Source: G963701675 sp963701675 (lineage in GTDB: Bacteria > Planctomycetota > Planctomycetia > Gemmatales > Gemmataceae). From it: a stretch of DNA of 64,000 nucleotides. Location: contig OY969623.1 in the NCBI GenBank assembly GCA_963701675.1, positions 4,526,001 through 4,590,000 of the forward strand, given 5' to 3'. The notes under the pieces are model-generated. The model did no database searches. It was not told the origin of the DNA and saw nothing but the letters and a program-made list of their open reading frames with translations. The stretch's first letter is position 1. Each line of letters starts with the position of its first letter. This document shows positions 26,246 to 35,482 of the stretch, one piece after another. Both the position numbers and the translations under genes were made by a program.

Positions 26246-27598
26246 CTAGACGAATTTGGTGACACCGGGCATTGCTACGGGCCGCGCGGGCAATGGCCCG
26301 AACGCGTATTCTGGCGGCGACAGGTCTTCCTTGGAGTTAAGGGCCTTGTTCCACGTTATCACCTGGCCGGTGTAGGTGGCCATGCGGCCCATGACGGCCA
26401 TGAGTGTGCTCTTCGACATCCAATCGCCGTCGTTGAGCGGTTTGCCGGCACGAATGCTGGCGATCAATTCGTTGTGTTCGCTTTGATACATGTCGTCGCC
26501 CTTGAAGTTCTTGCCGTCCCATCGCCATTTGGTGTCGCCGCGGATCGTCTTGGAATCCTTGCCGTCACTTCGCGACGTGTTGTCGCCGCGGATCGTGAAG
26601 ATGGAACGTATCGCATCGATGTCGCAGGCGCCTTTCGTTCCCCAGATGTGATCCGCCACTTCGGCCGCACAACCAGGTTGTTGCCGGCAATTGCTGAAGA
26701 GCTTCACGCCGCTGGCGTATTCGTAAACGACGCTGTGATGATCGAAGATATTGCCGTACTCCGGCCCGGTGCGAACCTGCCGGCCGCCCAAGCCGACGGC
26801 CTTTACGGGGTACTCGTTCTTCATCACCCAGGCCATTTTGTCGAGGCTGTGGATGTGTTGTTCGGTGTTGTGATCACCGGAAAGCCAGGTGAAGTAGAGC
26901 CAGTTCCGGCACTGCCACTCCATGTCGTTCCACGTCGGTTGGCGTGGAATCATCCAGAGGCCACCCGTGTTGTACGAGCACTGAAGCGCGATGATGTTGC
27001 CGATGGCGCCGTCGTGAACTCGCGCGAATGTCTGGCGCATGCCGTCCTCGTAGCGCCAACACAAACCGGAGACAACGGCGAGGTTTTTCTGTTTCGCCTC
27101 CTCACACGCCTTGAGCACCCGGCGGACTCCGGGCCCATCGACGGCCACCGGCTTCTCGGCGAAGATGTGCTTGCCGGCTTTCACGGCCGCCTCGATGTGC
27201 ATCGGCCGAAATCCCGGCGGGGCGGCCAAGATCACCAGGTCGACGCCGCTGTCGATGACCTTTTGATAGGCGTCAAAGCCGACAAAGCAGCGTTCGCGGG
27301 GCACATCGACTTTGTCGGCAGCGTGTTTGGTGAGGTCCTTATGCGTGTAGTCGAGATGGTCCTGAAACAAGTCACCCATGGCGACGAGCTTGACGTTGGG
27401 CCCGGCGTTAATGCAATTCATGGCCGCGCCCCGGCCACGCCCGCCACGCTGACTGCCGCAACCGATGAGGCCGACTCGAATGACATCATCGCCGCCCGGG
27501 TGAGCATTCGTAAGTCCTACGGCGCCGAGCGCCACGGCCGTGGCTGCGGAGGTTTTCAGAAAGTCTCGACGTGTCTTGTTCGTGGCTGGAGGAATCAA
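26246..27598 (-). CDS. Gfo/Idh/MocA family oxidoreductase with Tat leader
   Basis: The 450-residue product begins with a twin-arginine leader ('KTRRDFLKTSAATAVALGAV') and then a Rossmann fold ('IRVGLIGCGSQRGG', with 'LVILAAPPGFRPMHIEAAVK' and 'HIFAEKPVAVDGPGVR'). EKP is the catalytic lysine motif of the family. Members oxidise or reduce sugars and related compounds with NAD(P). Planctomycetes have many Tat-exported copies of unknown substrate. The only in-frame start at this end is TTG (27598), which keeps the Tat motif near the N-terminus. Confidence 0.88.
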   Translation of the reverse strand: MIPPATNKTRRDFLKTSAATAVALGAVGLTNAHPGGDDVIRVGLIGCGSQRGGRGRGAAMNCINAGPNVKLVAMGDLFQDHLDYTHKDLTKHAADKVDVPRERCFVGFDAYQKVIDSGVDLVILAAPPGFRPMHIEAAVKAGKHIFAEKPVAVDGPGVRRVLKACEEAKQKNLAVVSGLCWRYEDGMRQTFARVHDGAIGNIIALQCSYNTGGLWMIPRQPTWNDMEWQCRNWLYFTWLSGDHNTEQHIHSLDKMAWVMKNEYPVKAVGLGGRQVRTGPEYGNIFDHHSVVYEYASGVKLFSNCRQQPGCAAEVADHIWGTKGACDIDAIRSIFTIRGDNTSRSDGKDSKTIRGDTKWRWDGKNFKGDDMYQSEHNELIASIRAGKPLNDGDWMSKSTLMAVMGRMATYTGQVITWNKALNSKEDLSPPEYAFGPLPARPVAMPGVTKFV

Positions 27599-28201
27599 GA
27601 TTGCGGCCCCTGGAGCGACTTCGAACGAAACAAAGGTGAGTGCTATCCAAAAGGTTAGGTGCTTCTCCTATCAGCGTCCACCGACACGATGTCGTGTACC
27701 AAAATGCTACGGTGCAGACCCCGGGGGTTCGTAACTCGTGGCATATCAATGAGTCCCAATTCACCGGCTCTCCGGTAAACCACGCGGTTCAAGAGAATTC
27801 CAAAACGCGTAAGTCCTGGATCGAAAGGCGTTTTCGTCTTTGGCAGTAGCCACTCTTTCCCGTTATCTCCGCTTGTTGACGGTGTCCTACGCCGGCATCC
27901 ATTGACACACGAATGTCATTCCTGTCGCGGGGACTGAATGCAATCACCGGCGTTTGTCGTGTTCTTATTTTCGGGATGATGAAACTCATCGCGCTGCTCT
28001 CCGCGCACAAAAACTCCGTCCATCGTATCTAGCATAACACCATGCGTTTCGTCAATAAGTCGATTGACGACTCTGAATGTCAACTAGCGCCATTTTTCCG
28101 AGTGCGTTTCACGAGGTCAGCGACTGGCACGGCATGGCGCCGCATGTTAAGATGCCGCCTGGAAAAAAGATCTGCCGAAATCACATGGCCAGGAATCTGT
28201 C
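27599..28201. other. 600-bp intergenic region without a supported gene
   Basis: Lies between the divergently transcribed oxidoreductase and DUF418 genes and so should hold both promoters. No tRNA, repeat or convincing small ORF was seen. The ORFs present on both strands are short and without motifs. Confidence 0.5.
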
Positions 28202-29488
28202 GTGAACTTATCTGCCGAAGCACCGCTCCCTGCTCCTTCCATACCGGCGACCGCCGGCGCCGTGCCACAGTCGGAGCGCATCGACTCGATCGATGTCCTC
28301 CGCGGCTTCGCCGTGTTGGGCATCCTGGTGATGAACATCCAATCGTTCGCCATGGTCTTCGATGCCTACATGAATCCCCATGTTTACGGCGACCTAACGG
28401 GGGCGAACTTTTCGGTGTGGAAGATCAGCCATGTCTTCGCCGACCAGAAGTTCATCACGATATTCTCGATGCTCTTCGGCGCCGGCGTCGTGCTCATGAC
28501 CAGCCGGCAGGAAGCCGCGGCCGGCCGTTCGGCCAAGGTGCATTACCGGAGAATGGGCATTCTGCTGATCTTCGGTTTGATCCATGCCTATTTCATCTGG
28601 TATGGCGACATTCTGGTCAGCTACGCCCTCTGCGGCATGATCGTCTATCTCTTCCGGCGCTTTCGACCGGCATCACTTTTCATCATCGGCTTTGTCTTGA
28701 TCGCCGTGACCAGCGGCATCTTCGTGGCCGGCGATCGGTACGTCCAATCTTTGGATACGGTTGAGGCGGAAGAGTTTCGCCAAGAGTTCAGTGCAACCGA
28801 CGCCAAGATCCAAAAGGAATTGAAGGCCTATCGAGGCGGCTGGCTCGATCAGCTTCCTCATCGCGCCTCGTCGGCTGTCATGTTTCAGACGGTCATATTT
28901 TTGTTCCTCTGCTGGCGCGTCACGGGGCTGATGCTGTTTGGGATGGCGTTATTCAAACTCGACGTGTTCAGCGCGGCGCGAACCCCGGCAACGTACGCAT
29001 CGATGCTCGTGATCGGCCTGCTGATCGGCGTGCCGATGATCCTTGCCGGCGATCAGACGATCGTTGAAAGCGGGTGGGATCCGCTCTATTGGTTCTTCGC
29101 TGGCAGCCAGTTCAACTACTGGGCGAGCATTCTGGTGAGCCTGGCGTACATCAGCCTGGTAATGCTCATTTGTCAACAACCCGCGCTTAAGTCAATCACG
29201 CGTCCCTTCGCGGCCGTCGGGCAAATGGCGTTTACGAACTATCTCATGCAATCCCTGATCTGCACGACGATCTTCTACGGCCATGGTTTCGGTTACTTCG
29301 GCTACGTCGAACGAGTCGGACAAATCAGCATCGTCGTGGCGATCTGGGTGTTTCAACTCATCGCCTCGCCGATCTGGCTAAAGTACTACCGATTCGGTCC
29401 GGCGGAATGGCTGTGGCGGGCACTGACGTACTGGAAATTGCCGCCGATGCGGCTGTCCGGGGAACGAATCTTGCCTCAAAGCGTTTGA
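28202..29488 (+). CDS. DUF418 family (YeiB-like) integral membrane protein
   Basis: The 428-residue product has the family opening 'RIDSIDVLRGFAVLGILVMN', 'FITIFSMLFGAGVVLM', and the DUF418 C-terminal region 'AVGQMAFTNYLMQSLICTTI' with 'IWLKYYRFGPAEWLWRAL'. About ten membrane segments. Members are related to acyltransferase-3-like proteins; transport has been suggested for the family but is unproven. The start is GTG 28202 after AGGAA. Single gene. Confidence 0.9.
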   Translation: MNLSAEAPLPAPSIPATAGAVPQSERIDSIDVLRGFAVLGILVMNIQSFAMVFDAYMNPHVYGDLTGANFSVWKISHVFADQKFITIFSMLFGAGVVLMTSRQEAAAGRSAKVHYRRMGILLIFGLIHAYFIWYGDILVSYALCGMIVYLFRRFRPASLFIIGFVLIAVTSGIFVAGDRYVQSLDTVEAEEFRQEFSATDAKIQKELKAYRGGWLDQLPHRASSAVMFQTVIFLFLCWRVTGLMLFGMALFKLDVFSAARTPATYASMLVIGLLIGVPMILAGDQTIVESGWDPLYWFFAGSQFNYWASILVSLAYISLVMLICQQPALKSITRPFAAVGQMAFTNYLMQSLICTTIFYGHGFGYFGYVERVGQISIVVAIWVFQLIASPIWLKYYRFGPAEWLWRALTYWKLPPMRLSGERILPQSV

Positions 29489-29550
29489 CGATACGATTTG
29501 AGGAGGACGAACGGCAAACGTGCAAGATTTCGGAGGCGGAACAAAGCTTC

Positions 29551-30033
29551 ATGAATCGTCGCGTTTATATTGAAACCACGATACCAAGCTTTTACCACGA
29601 GGTGCGCTCCGAACCGGAAATGCTGGCACGCCGTATCTGGACGCGGGAGTGGTGGGACGCGCCCCGGTCCGACTTCGATCTAGTGACCAGTGAAGCCGTC
29701 ATTGACGAATTGGAGAATGGTGACTTTCCCCAGAAGATGGACGCGTTGGCGCTGGTCAAGGACCTACCCTTACTCGATATCGACGAGGCCATTGCCGACG
29801 TGGTTGTCGCGTACATTAAACATCATGTCATGCCGGCTGATCCCGCCGGCGACGCCTTGCACCTCGCGATCGCCTCGTACTATCGCTGCGACTTTCTGCT
29901 AACATGGAACTGTCGGCATTTGGCCAATGCCAACAAGTTCGTCCATATTCGGCGCATCAATGGAATCCTTGGGTTATTTGTCCCGGAACTGGTAACGCCG
30001 CTGGAATTGATCGGGGAAACTTACAAATCATGA
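29551..30033 (+). CDS. PIN-domain protein, VapC-like toxin
   Basis: The 160-residue product shows PIN acidic residues: Glu8 ('VYIETTIPSFYHE'), Glu near 49 ('TSEAVIDELENGDFP'), Asp near 98 ('PADPAGDALHLAIASYYRCD') and a C-terminal 'LLTWNCRHLANANK'. PIN nucleases cleave RNA, often tRNA, and are held in check by a cognate antitoxin. The next gene overlaps by ATGA and is a good candidate. Toxin-first order is less common but known. ATG 29551 is chosen; the frame open further upstream overlaps the DUF418 gene. Confidence 0.82.
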   Translation: MNRRVYIETTIPSFYHEVRSEPEMLARRIWTREWWDAPRSDFDLVTSEAVIDELENGDFPQKMDALALVKDLPLLDIDEAIADVVVAYIKHHVMPADPAGDALHLAIASYYRCDFLLTWNCRHLANANKFVHIRRINGILGLFVPELVTPLELIGETYKS

Positions 30034-30209
30034 AAGACGACCCGACGATTGAGGCGATTCGCGCGGCACGCGACCGCATTTCTAAAATGGTCGGACACGA
30101 TCCGAGGAAACTGGTGGAATACTACCGCCGTCTGCAAGCGCGGCATTCCGAGCGTCTCCTCCCGAAGCCAGCGACCGGTCCGGAGCCGAATACCGAGAGC
30201 GCTGCGTAG
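30030..30209 (+). CDS. Small partner of the PIN toxin, putative antitoxin
   Basis: A 59-residue, charged product ('DPTIEAIRAARDRISKMVGH', then 'PRKLVEYYRRLQARHSERLL') starts inside the stop of the PIN gene (ATGA). Short helical proteins with an IRxxRxxIS...GHDPxKLVxYYxxLQ pattern commonly accompany this PIN group. The pairing suggests an antitoxin, but no DNA-binding domain is obvious. Inference from context. Confidence 0.65.
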   Translation: MKDDPTIEAIRAARDRISKMVGHDPRKLVEYYRRLQARHSERLLPKPATGPEPNTESAA

Positions 30210-30220
30210 CCGAGGGGAAA

Positions 30221-31618
30221 TCAGGCCTGCATAATTCGGGTCACAATGCCCCGCACCCACCGCCCCATCATTCGGGCAGGATATGTCCACCGCCAGGATT
30301 TGGAATTGATGACGGCGCCGAAATGAGTGGCGAGCGCTTCTTCTCGCGCTTGGGCCGCCGCCAACTGTCCTGTGAGGTCGTGCAATCGGCGCTGCAACGG
30401 TTCTAGATGTAACTGCCGTACCTCCGCCTCGATCCGGGAAGCCCACGGCATCGGCGCCAGGCAGCGCACAGACCGGTCGCCCGGCATCGGCTGTAGTCGG
30501 AAATGATAGGCGGTGTATGAGCCGTTCGTCCCCACCCGTTCGACCCGCAGGTGAGGCGAGTTGCTCCATCGGTGGAAATGGCTAATCCCGTAATACCCTT
30601 CGGCCGCGAACCATCTCATTCGTTGTTGCCGAACAATTCGCATGTAGCCTTGATTTCTTGACTCGGGGCGAATCACGAGTCCGTAGCTCAAAAATCCATG
30701 CAGGGGCCAGCCGCAGTCAGGAAGAAAATCATCTGCTCCAGGCTGGCTGAACGTTCGCAGCCGTTGGCCGAAGCCGCCGATAAGCTCGCCTTCGACGAAT
30801 ATACCGAACAAGCCTATACGGGGGTCGTCGTAGTCCTCGCCGGGCCGTGGATCATTGCCATCCGGCAGAGGTCGCGTCGTGATTCCTGCTTCAGCACGCC
30901 AGGCATTCACGCGTTCGTTCTCCTCGGCGGTCACGGGTCTTAACGTGACCGATTCTTGCGATTTCTGCACCAGTGCGAGGCCAGGACTTAGCGGCACGCC
31001 GATGCGATGGAGAGTCGGATCCTCAGTCACCAACGTGTCGATTGCAAACGCGACACCGGGCCATCTTGGGGAGAAGGCATCGTGGGCCAGGATGAGTCCG
31101 CCCGACCGTAAACATTCGAACGCTCGGCGAAGATCGTTCAGGCACTGCCGATAACCGTGGTCGCCGTCGATAACAATAAGGTCGAATCGGCTTCCGTCAG
31201 AACGAAATCGGTCGAAGGCTTCGTCTGAGCGTAGTGGCATCACTCGAATGTTTCGAAGATTTAAGGGTTGTGCAAAGTGACGTTGGGCCTGTTCCGGTCG
31301 CCGCCAGAGGCCTGGGGCGATATCCGACGTAACTCCGTCAACCGTCCATTGCTCATATCCTGGGTCGACGAGAATTACCTCGGCCGTTGGTCGCTTTTCC
31401 ATTCCCAACGCAAGGCAGGCCGCGGAGAAACCTCGACCGCTGCCCACGACCAGCGCCCGCTTCGCTTCGGTTGCCCGTGCGAGCGCGAAGTAGATCCAGC
31501 CGAAACCGAGGTCATCGACGGACTCCCGTTGGCACCCCAACCCAGTCTCCGGGTCGGGTAATCCATGGGTGAAATGACGCACGAATGTTGACGCAAACTC
31601 ACGGGATAAGAGCTTCAC
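30221..31618 (-). CDS. Class I SAM methyltransferase fused to a GNAT-like domain
   Basis: The 465-residue product has an N-terminal Methyltransf_24-type fold ('RALVVGSGRGFSAACLALGM', 'AEVILVDPGYEQW', 'FDLIVIDGDHGYRQCLNDLR', 'GGLILAHDAFSPRWPG'). After residue about 225 comes a GNAT-like acetyltransferase region ('VTLRPVTAEENERVNAWRAE', 'GIFVEGELIGGFGQRLRTFS', 'GLVIRPESRNQGYMR'). The C-terminal 80 residues are coiled coil and basic. It may modify a surface glycan or small metabolite; the substrate is unknown. No neighbour on the same strand. Confidence 0.75.
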   Translation of the reverse strand: MKLLSREFASTFVRHFTHGLPDPETGLGCQRESVDDLGFGWIYFALARATEAKRALVVGSGRGFSAACLALGMEKRPTAEVILVDPGYEQWTVDGVTSDIAPGLWRRPEQAQRHFAQPLNLRNIRVMPLRSDEAFDRFRSDGSRFDLIVIDGDHGYRQCLNDLRRAFECLRSGGLILAHDAFSPRWPGVAFAIDTLVTEDPTLHRIGVPLSPGLALVQKSQESVTLRPVTAEENERVNAWRAEAGITTRPLPDGNDPRPGEDYDDPRIGLFGIFVEGELIGGFGQRLRTFSQPGADDFLPDCGWPLHGFLSYGLVIRPESRNQGYMRIVRQQRMRWFAAEGYYGISHFHRWSNSPHLRVERVGTNGSYTAYHFRLQPMPGDRSVRCLAPMPWASRIEAEVRQLHLEPLQRRLHDLTGQLAAAQAREEALATHFGAVINSKSWRWTYPARMMGRWVRGIVTRIMQA

Positions 31619-31733
31619 CCGGAAATTCTCCAGCCTGCCAAACTTGCACTTTCGGGGGTTTGCGTATAGTTTTCTCCACGGGTCCGGTCAAGCCCAGGGA
31701 TCGAGCGTTCCTTCCAACATGAGGCGTTGAAAA

Positions 31734-32687
31734 ATGCGATTATTCATGCTGTGGTTACTTCCGGCTGTGATGGTACTGATGGCCGGCGACAATCAAGACT
31801 CGCTCGTGCCAATGGATGAGGCAGCGGCAGCGACCATCCACCTCAAAGGATATCCCGATTTTCTGGAGATCGGCTTCGGATCCGTTTGGGTATCGAATCC
31901 TGGATTGGATTCGGTGCAGCGCATTGATGCGAAGACGAACAAGCTCGTGGCCGAGGTGAAGGTGAACAAACCCTGTGCCGCAATGGGAGCGGGCTTCGAT
32001 TCACTGTGGGTGGCGAGCTGCAAGGACAAGAACATCGTCCGAATCGACGCCAAGACGAATATGGTCTCGGCAACGATCCCCATTGCCATCGCCGATTCGG
32101 AGGCTAGCATTGCCGCGGCGGAAGGCGGCGTTTGGGTGCTAACGGACAAGAAAGGCGTCCTTTCCCGAATCGATCCGGAAACGAACAAAGTCGTGGCCCA
32201 AATCGAGGTGAAGCCGAACTCATTCGCCGCGATGGCGGGCTTTGGATCCATATGGATCACGAACACGGGCGCGCTGCGCTCGAAAGAGAACGGCTCGGTT
32301 CAGCGGATCGACCCGAAAACCAACAGCGTCGTTGCGACCATTCCCGTCCGGCCGCAGCCGCGATTTCTCGCCGTGGGCGAAGAGGCGGTGTGGGTGTTGA
32401 ATCAAACCGACGGCACGGTGTCGCGCATTGACCCGAAAACCAACGAAGTCGCTGCCACGATTGATGCCGGTGTGCCCGGTCTGGGCGGCGACATCGCTGC
32501 CGGAGAAGGCGCGGTGTGGGTAAGGGCGTCCAAGGTGTTACTCGCAGTGATTGATCCGAAGACCAACAAGGTGATCCGCCGCTACGGGCCGAAGGCAGGA
32601 AGTGGCGCCGTGCGAGCCGGTGACGGCGCGGTATGGGTGTCGGCACACGATGTCAACAAGGTCTGGCGGCTCGATCCGCGGCCTTAA
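31734..32687 (+). CDS. YncE-like beta-propeller protein, secreted
   Basis: The 317-residue product has a hydrophobic leader ('LFMLWLLPAVMVLMA') and about seven repeats of the form 'G(F/E)GSVWVSN....VQRIDAKTNKVVAxI' (blades around 40 residues), matching YncE/virginiamycin-B-lyase-like propellers. Catalytic residues of Vgb lyases cannot be confirmed. Probably periplasmic, function unknown. Confidence 0.8.
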   Translation: MRLFMLWLLPAVMVLMAGDNQDSLVPMDEAAAATIHLKGYPDFLEIGFGSVWVSNPGLDSVQRIDAKTNKLVAEVKVNKPCAAMGAGFDSLWVASCKDKNIVRIDAKTNMVSATIPIAIADSEASIAAAEGGVWVLTDKKGVLSRIDPETNKVVAQIEVKPNSFAAMAGFGSIWITNTGALRSKENGSVQRIDPKTNSVVATIPVRPQPRFLAVGEEAVWVLNQTDGTVSRIDPKTNEVAATIDAGVPGLGGDIAAGEGAVWVRASKVLLAVIDPKTNKVIRRYGPKAGSGAVRAGDGAVWVSAHDVNKVWRLDPRP

Positions 32688-32996
32688 ACGCGGCAGCCCA
32701 AGGTGCAGCTGCACCATCGACAACTCTAGCGGTCACGTCGCCGCCGTACTACGTAACCGTCGATTGCGCTGGTTTCGGGGTCGATGGTCTCATAAATCTC
32801 TCATTCTCGTCAAAATCGGAAAAATCCGCAAAGTCGCGCGTCCGGTTTTGGCCCGAAATCACGTTCTATTGGGTAGGGACTCGCGCGCCTGCAATTTAGC
32901 TCGCGCTTCCCGTAGACAGTACGACACACCGGGTGGGTGGTTTGCGCTCCTGCCTTGAAGATGTGAAGCGAACCGCACTTTTGAGGAGACTCAGCA
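32688..32996. other. Intergenic, nothing recognised
   Basis: The 309-bp spacer between the propeller gene and the first PKD/RTX protein holds no supported ORF or clear hairpin. A ribosome site (TTGAGGAGAC) precedes ATG 32997. Confidence 0.5.
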
Positions 32997-35321
32997 ATGG
33001 AGAATTGGAAACGTCGTGGTAAGCGCCTGTGGATGCATCGGCCCGGATTACGCTTCGAAGCTCTCGAGGACCGCACGGCCCCCGCGGCCGGGCCACTCGT
33101 CCTGATGGGAATCGACGCGGAAGACGGCGGCGGCGGCGGGCATGGTCCGATCAATACCTACCGTACCATCGTCAGCACCATCCTCGCCTCGGTCGTTAAC
33201 GGTGGGACGGACATTCTCGTCCTGGGCGGTGGCAAAAGCCCGACCGACAATGTCACTGATTTTTGGAACGATCTTGATGCGCTTATCCTCGATCACAACG
33301 TCATTTTTGCCAATAACGACGCCATCTCCACCGTTTCCTTCGATGGACGGGCGATGATCGCGGTGGTCAGCGACGTTCTCAATACTCCATCCGGCGGCTT
33401 GACCAACACGGAGAACGGCTTCCTGTCTGGCCGAGCCGTAGACATTTCGAACTTCGTCAATGCGGGTGGAGGTCTACTCGGATTCTCTCAAGTCGGACTG
33501 ATTGAACCCTATCCGTACCTGCGCGAGCTGGGTGATTTCACATTCAACGATCCCGGCGACTTCAGCAATATCACACCGACGGCCGCGGGCCTGGCGATAG
33601 GCATTACCGACTCTCTAGACGTTTGTTGTTGGCACGATCAGTACCTGACGTTCCCGGTATACCTTCAAGTCCTGGCGACGAACCCAGCTACCACGGAAGC
33701 GGTGGCATTAGGCGCGCGTGTCGGGGAAGGAGTCACCGCCGATGCCGGTGGGCCGTACAGCGTCGATGAGGGAGGCTCGCTTCAATTGTCCGGGTCAGGT
33801 ACGGGAAGTGGCCTCACTTTCTCCTGGGACCTGGATGGCGACGATGTCTTTGGCGAAACCGGCGGGGACGCGACCAACGGCGACGAAGTGGGTCAGAATC
33901 CTACCTTCTCCGCTGCCAATCTCGACGGCCCTTCCGTGCATCCCATCACCCTTCGCGTCACCAATAACGTGAACCAATCCGTGGAGAGCGACGGAAGCGT
34001 CTCGATCAAGAACGTTGCGCCTACTGCCCGGCTCTCCAACAATGGCCCGGTGAATGAAGGCGTGCCCGCGGTAGTTCGCTTCGGCGATCAAGTCGATCCG
34101 TCCGACGCGGACAAGGCGGCCGGCTTCCACTACGCGTTCGACACGAATAACGACGGCACCTTCGACATTGGCGATGGCACCTATGGCGGCTCGGGCACGA
34201 ATGCGTCGGCCATTGTGCGCGGCCGATTGCTCAAGGATGGTCCGGGCAACCTTGTCGTCAAAGCACGGATCATCGACAAGGACGGAGATTTCACCGACAA
34301 GACCACGACGATCGTGATCAACAACGTTGCGCCCGTCATCACGACGCTTTCGACGGACTCGCCGAGTTGTGGGGGTGCAGCGGAAAACGAGGCCGTGTCA
34401 CTATCCGCAGCATTCAAGGATAACGGACTCATCGACACGCACACGGCCCATATTCAGTGGGGAGATGGTGCCAGCACCGCCGGGACCGTTAATGAAGCGG
34501 GCGGTTCGGGCACGGTCAGCGGTAGTCATACCTATGCCGACGGCGGTACCTATGTGGTCACGCTCACGGTCACGGACAAGGATGGCGGCGTGCACTCCAA
34601 GAGTGTCGACATCTTTGTTACGGGGGTAGGTGTAAACGGCGGCAAGTTACAAGTCCTCGGCACCGAGGACGCGGACGTCGTCTCAATCTTTCTGCAAGGG
34701 ATCGGGCTGGAGTACAACGTCCAAGCCGATTTCCTGGCGGCGGGTTTCAAGGTAGTTTCCACGGCCGGCGTCGGTGAGGTCGTCGTGGTCCTTTGCGACG
34801 GAGATGACCAGGCGGCACTCTCTGGCGATCTTCTCACAGACGCGCTTCTCGATGGCGGTGAAGGCAACGACACGCTCAAAGGTGGCGGCGGTAACGCCGT
34901 GATCCTGGGTGGCATCGGTGATGACACCATCACCGCCGGCGCCGACGAGAACGATGTCGGCGGCCGAAATGTGCTAATCGGCGGGGCCGGAAAAGACGTC
35001 GTCACGGGAAACAGCGGTGAAGATCTCCTGATCGCCGGTCTGACTGCATTTGATGGCAACTACAGCGCCCTTGGTTCGATTCGAGCCGAGTGGAGCCGCA
35101 CGGATCAGACCTACGAACAGCGCGTCGATCACCTGCGTGGCGACGCTCCCGGCGGCCTGAACGGCACGAACTTCCTCACCGCGGCAACGGTCGCCGATGA
35201 CGGTGTAACTGACACGTTGAGCGGCAAGACCGGACGTGATTGGTTCTTCGTCCACCTGAGCGGTCCGGTGAATGACTCGCTCACGGACCTGGACGCGAGT
35301 GAGTTCGTGGATCAGATTTAG
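32997..35321 (+). CDS. LEDRTAPA-type surface protein with PKD-like and RTX-like repeats, copy 1
   Basis: The 774-residue product has the planctomycete leader 'LRFEALEDRTAPA' (residues 19-31). An N-terminal domain of about 220 residues follows ('GPLVLMGIDAEDGGGGGHGP', 'GGGLLGFSQVGLIEPYPYLR'), resembling a ThuA/amidotransferase-like fold. Next are three PKD-like modules ('FSWDLDGDDVFGETGGD', 'HYAFDTNNDGTFDIGDG', 'IQWGDGASTAGTV'). Glycine-rich calcium-binding repeats ('LDGGEGNDTLKGGGGNAVIL', 'GGIGDDTITAG') and a conserved C-terminal block ('SRTDQTYEQRVDHLRG') complete it. Secreted, probably calcium-stabilised and surface-exposed. A tandem paralogue follows. Ligand unknown. Confidence 0.82.
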   Translation: MENWKRRGKRLWMHRPGLRFEALEDRTAPAAGPLVLMGIDAEDGGGGGHGPINTYRTIVSTILASVVNGGTDILVLGGGKSPTDNVTDFWNDLDALILDHNVIFANNDAISTVSFDGRAMIAVVSDVLNTPSGGLTNTENGFLSGRAVDISNFVNAGGGLLGFSQVGLIEPYPYLRELGDFTFNDPGDFSNITPTAAGLAIGITDSLDVCCWHDQYLTFPVYLQVLATNPATTEAVALGARVGEGVTADAGGPYSVDEGGSLQLSGSGTGSGLTFSWDLDGDDVFGETGGDATNGDEVGQNPTFSAANLDGPSVHPITLRVTNNVNQSVESDGSVSIKNVAPTARLSNNGPVNEGVPAVVRFGDQVDPSDADKAAGFHYAFDTNNDGTFDIGDGTYGGSGTNASAIVRGRLLKDGPGNLVVKARIIDKDGDFTDKTTTIVINNVAPVITTLSTDSPSCGGAAENEAVSLSAAFKDNGLIDTHTAHIQWGDGASTAGTVNEAGGSGTVSGSHTYADGGTYVVTLTVTDKDGGVHSKSVDIFVTGVGVNGGKLQVLGTEDADVVSIFLQGIGLEYNVQADFLAAGFKVVSTAGVGEVVVVLCDGDDQAALSGDLLTDALLDGGEGNDTLKGGGGNAVILGGIGDDTITAGADENDVGGRNVLIGGAGKDVVTGNSGEDLLIAGLTAFDGNYSALGSIRAEWSRTDQTYEQRVDHLRGDAPGGLNGTNFLTAATVADDGVTDTLSGKTGRDWFFVHLSGPVNDSLTDLDASEFVDQI

Positions 35322-35482
35322 GTTCGTCCGGAACGTAGTTGGCCGTTTCGGAACACACAAAACTTGTTCGGGTGCATCACAAACGGCCGGTTCACCGGCC
35401 TGACGTGAGTCGGGCGAGAGTTGCGCCCCCAATGATGTTCCCTTTCCTTGTACTGCAGACCGCTTGGTGGAGGAGGTCAACA

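Noticed and set aside
27599..28201. A tRNA or small RNA in the 600-bp gap
   Set aside because: A GGTTC-like stretch occurs but no cloverleaf or matching acceptor stem could be drawn.
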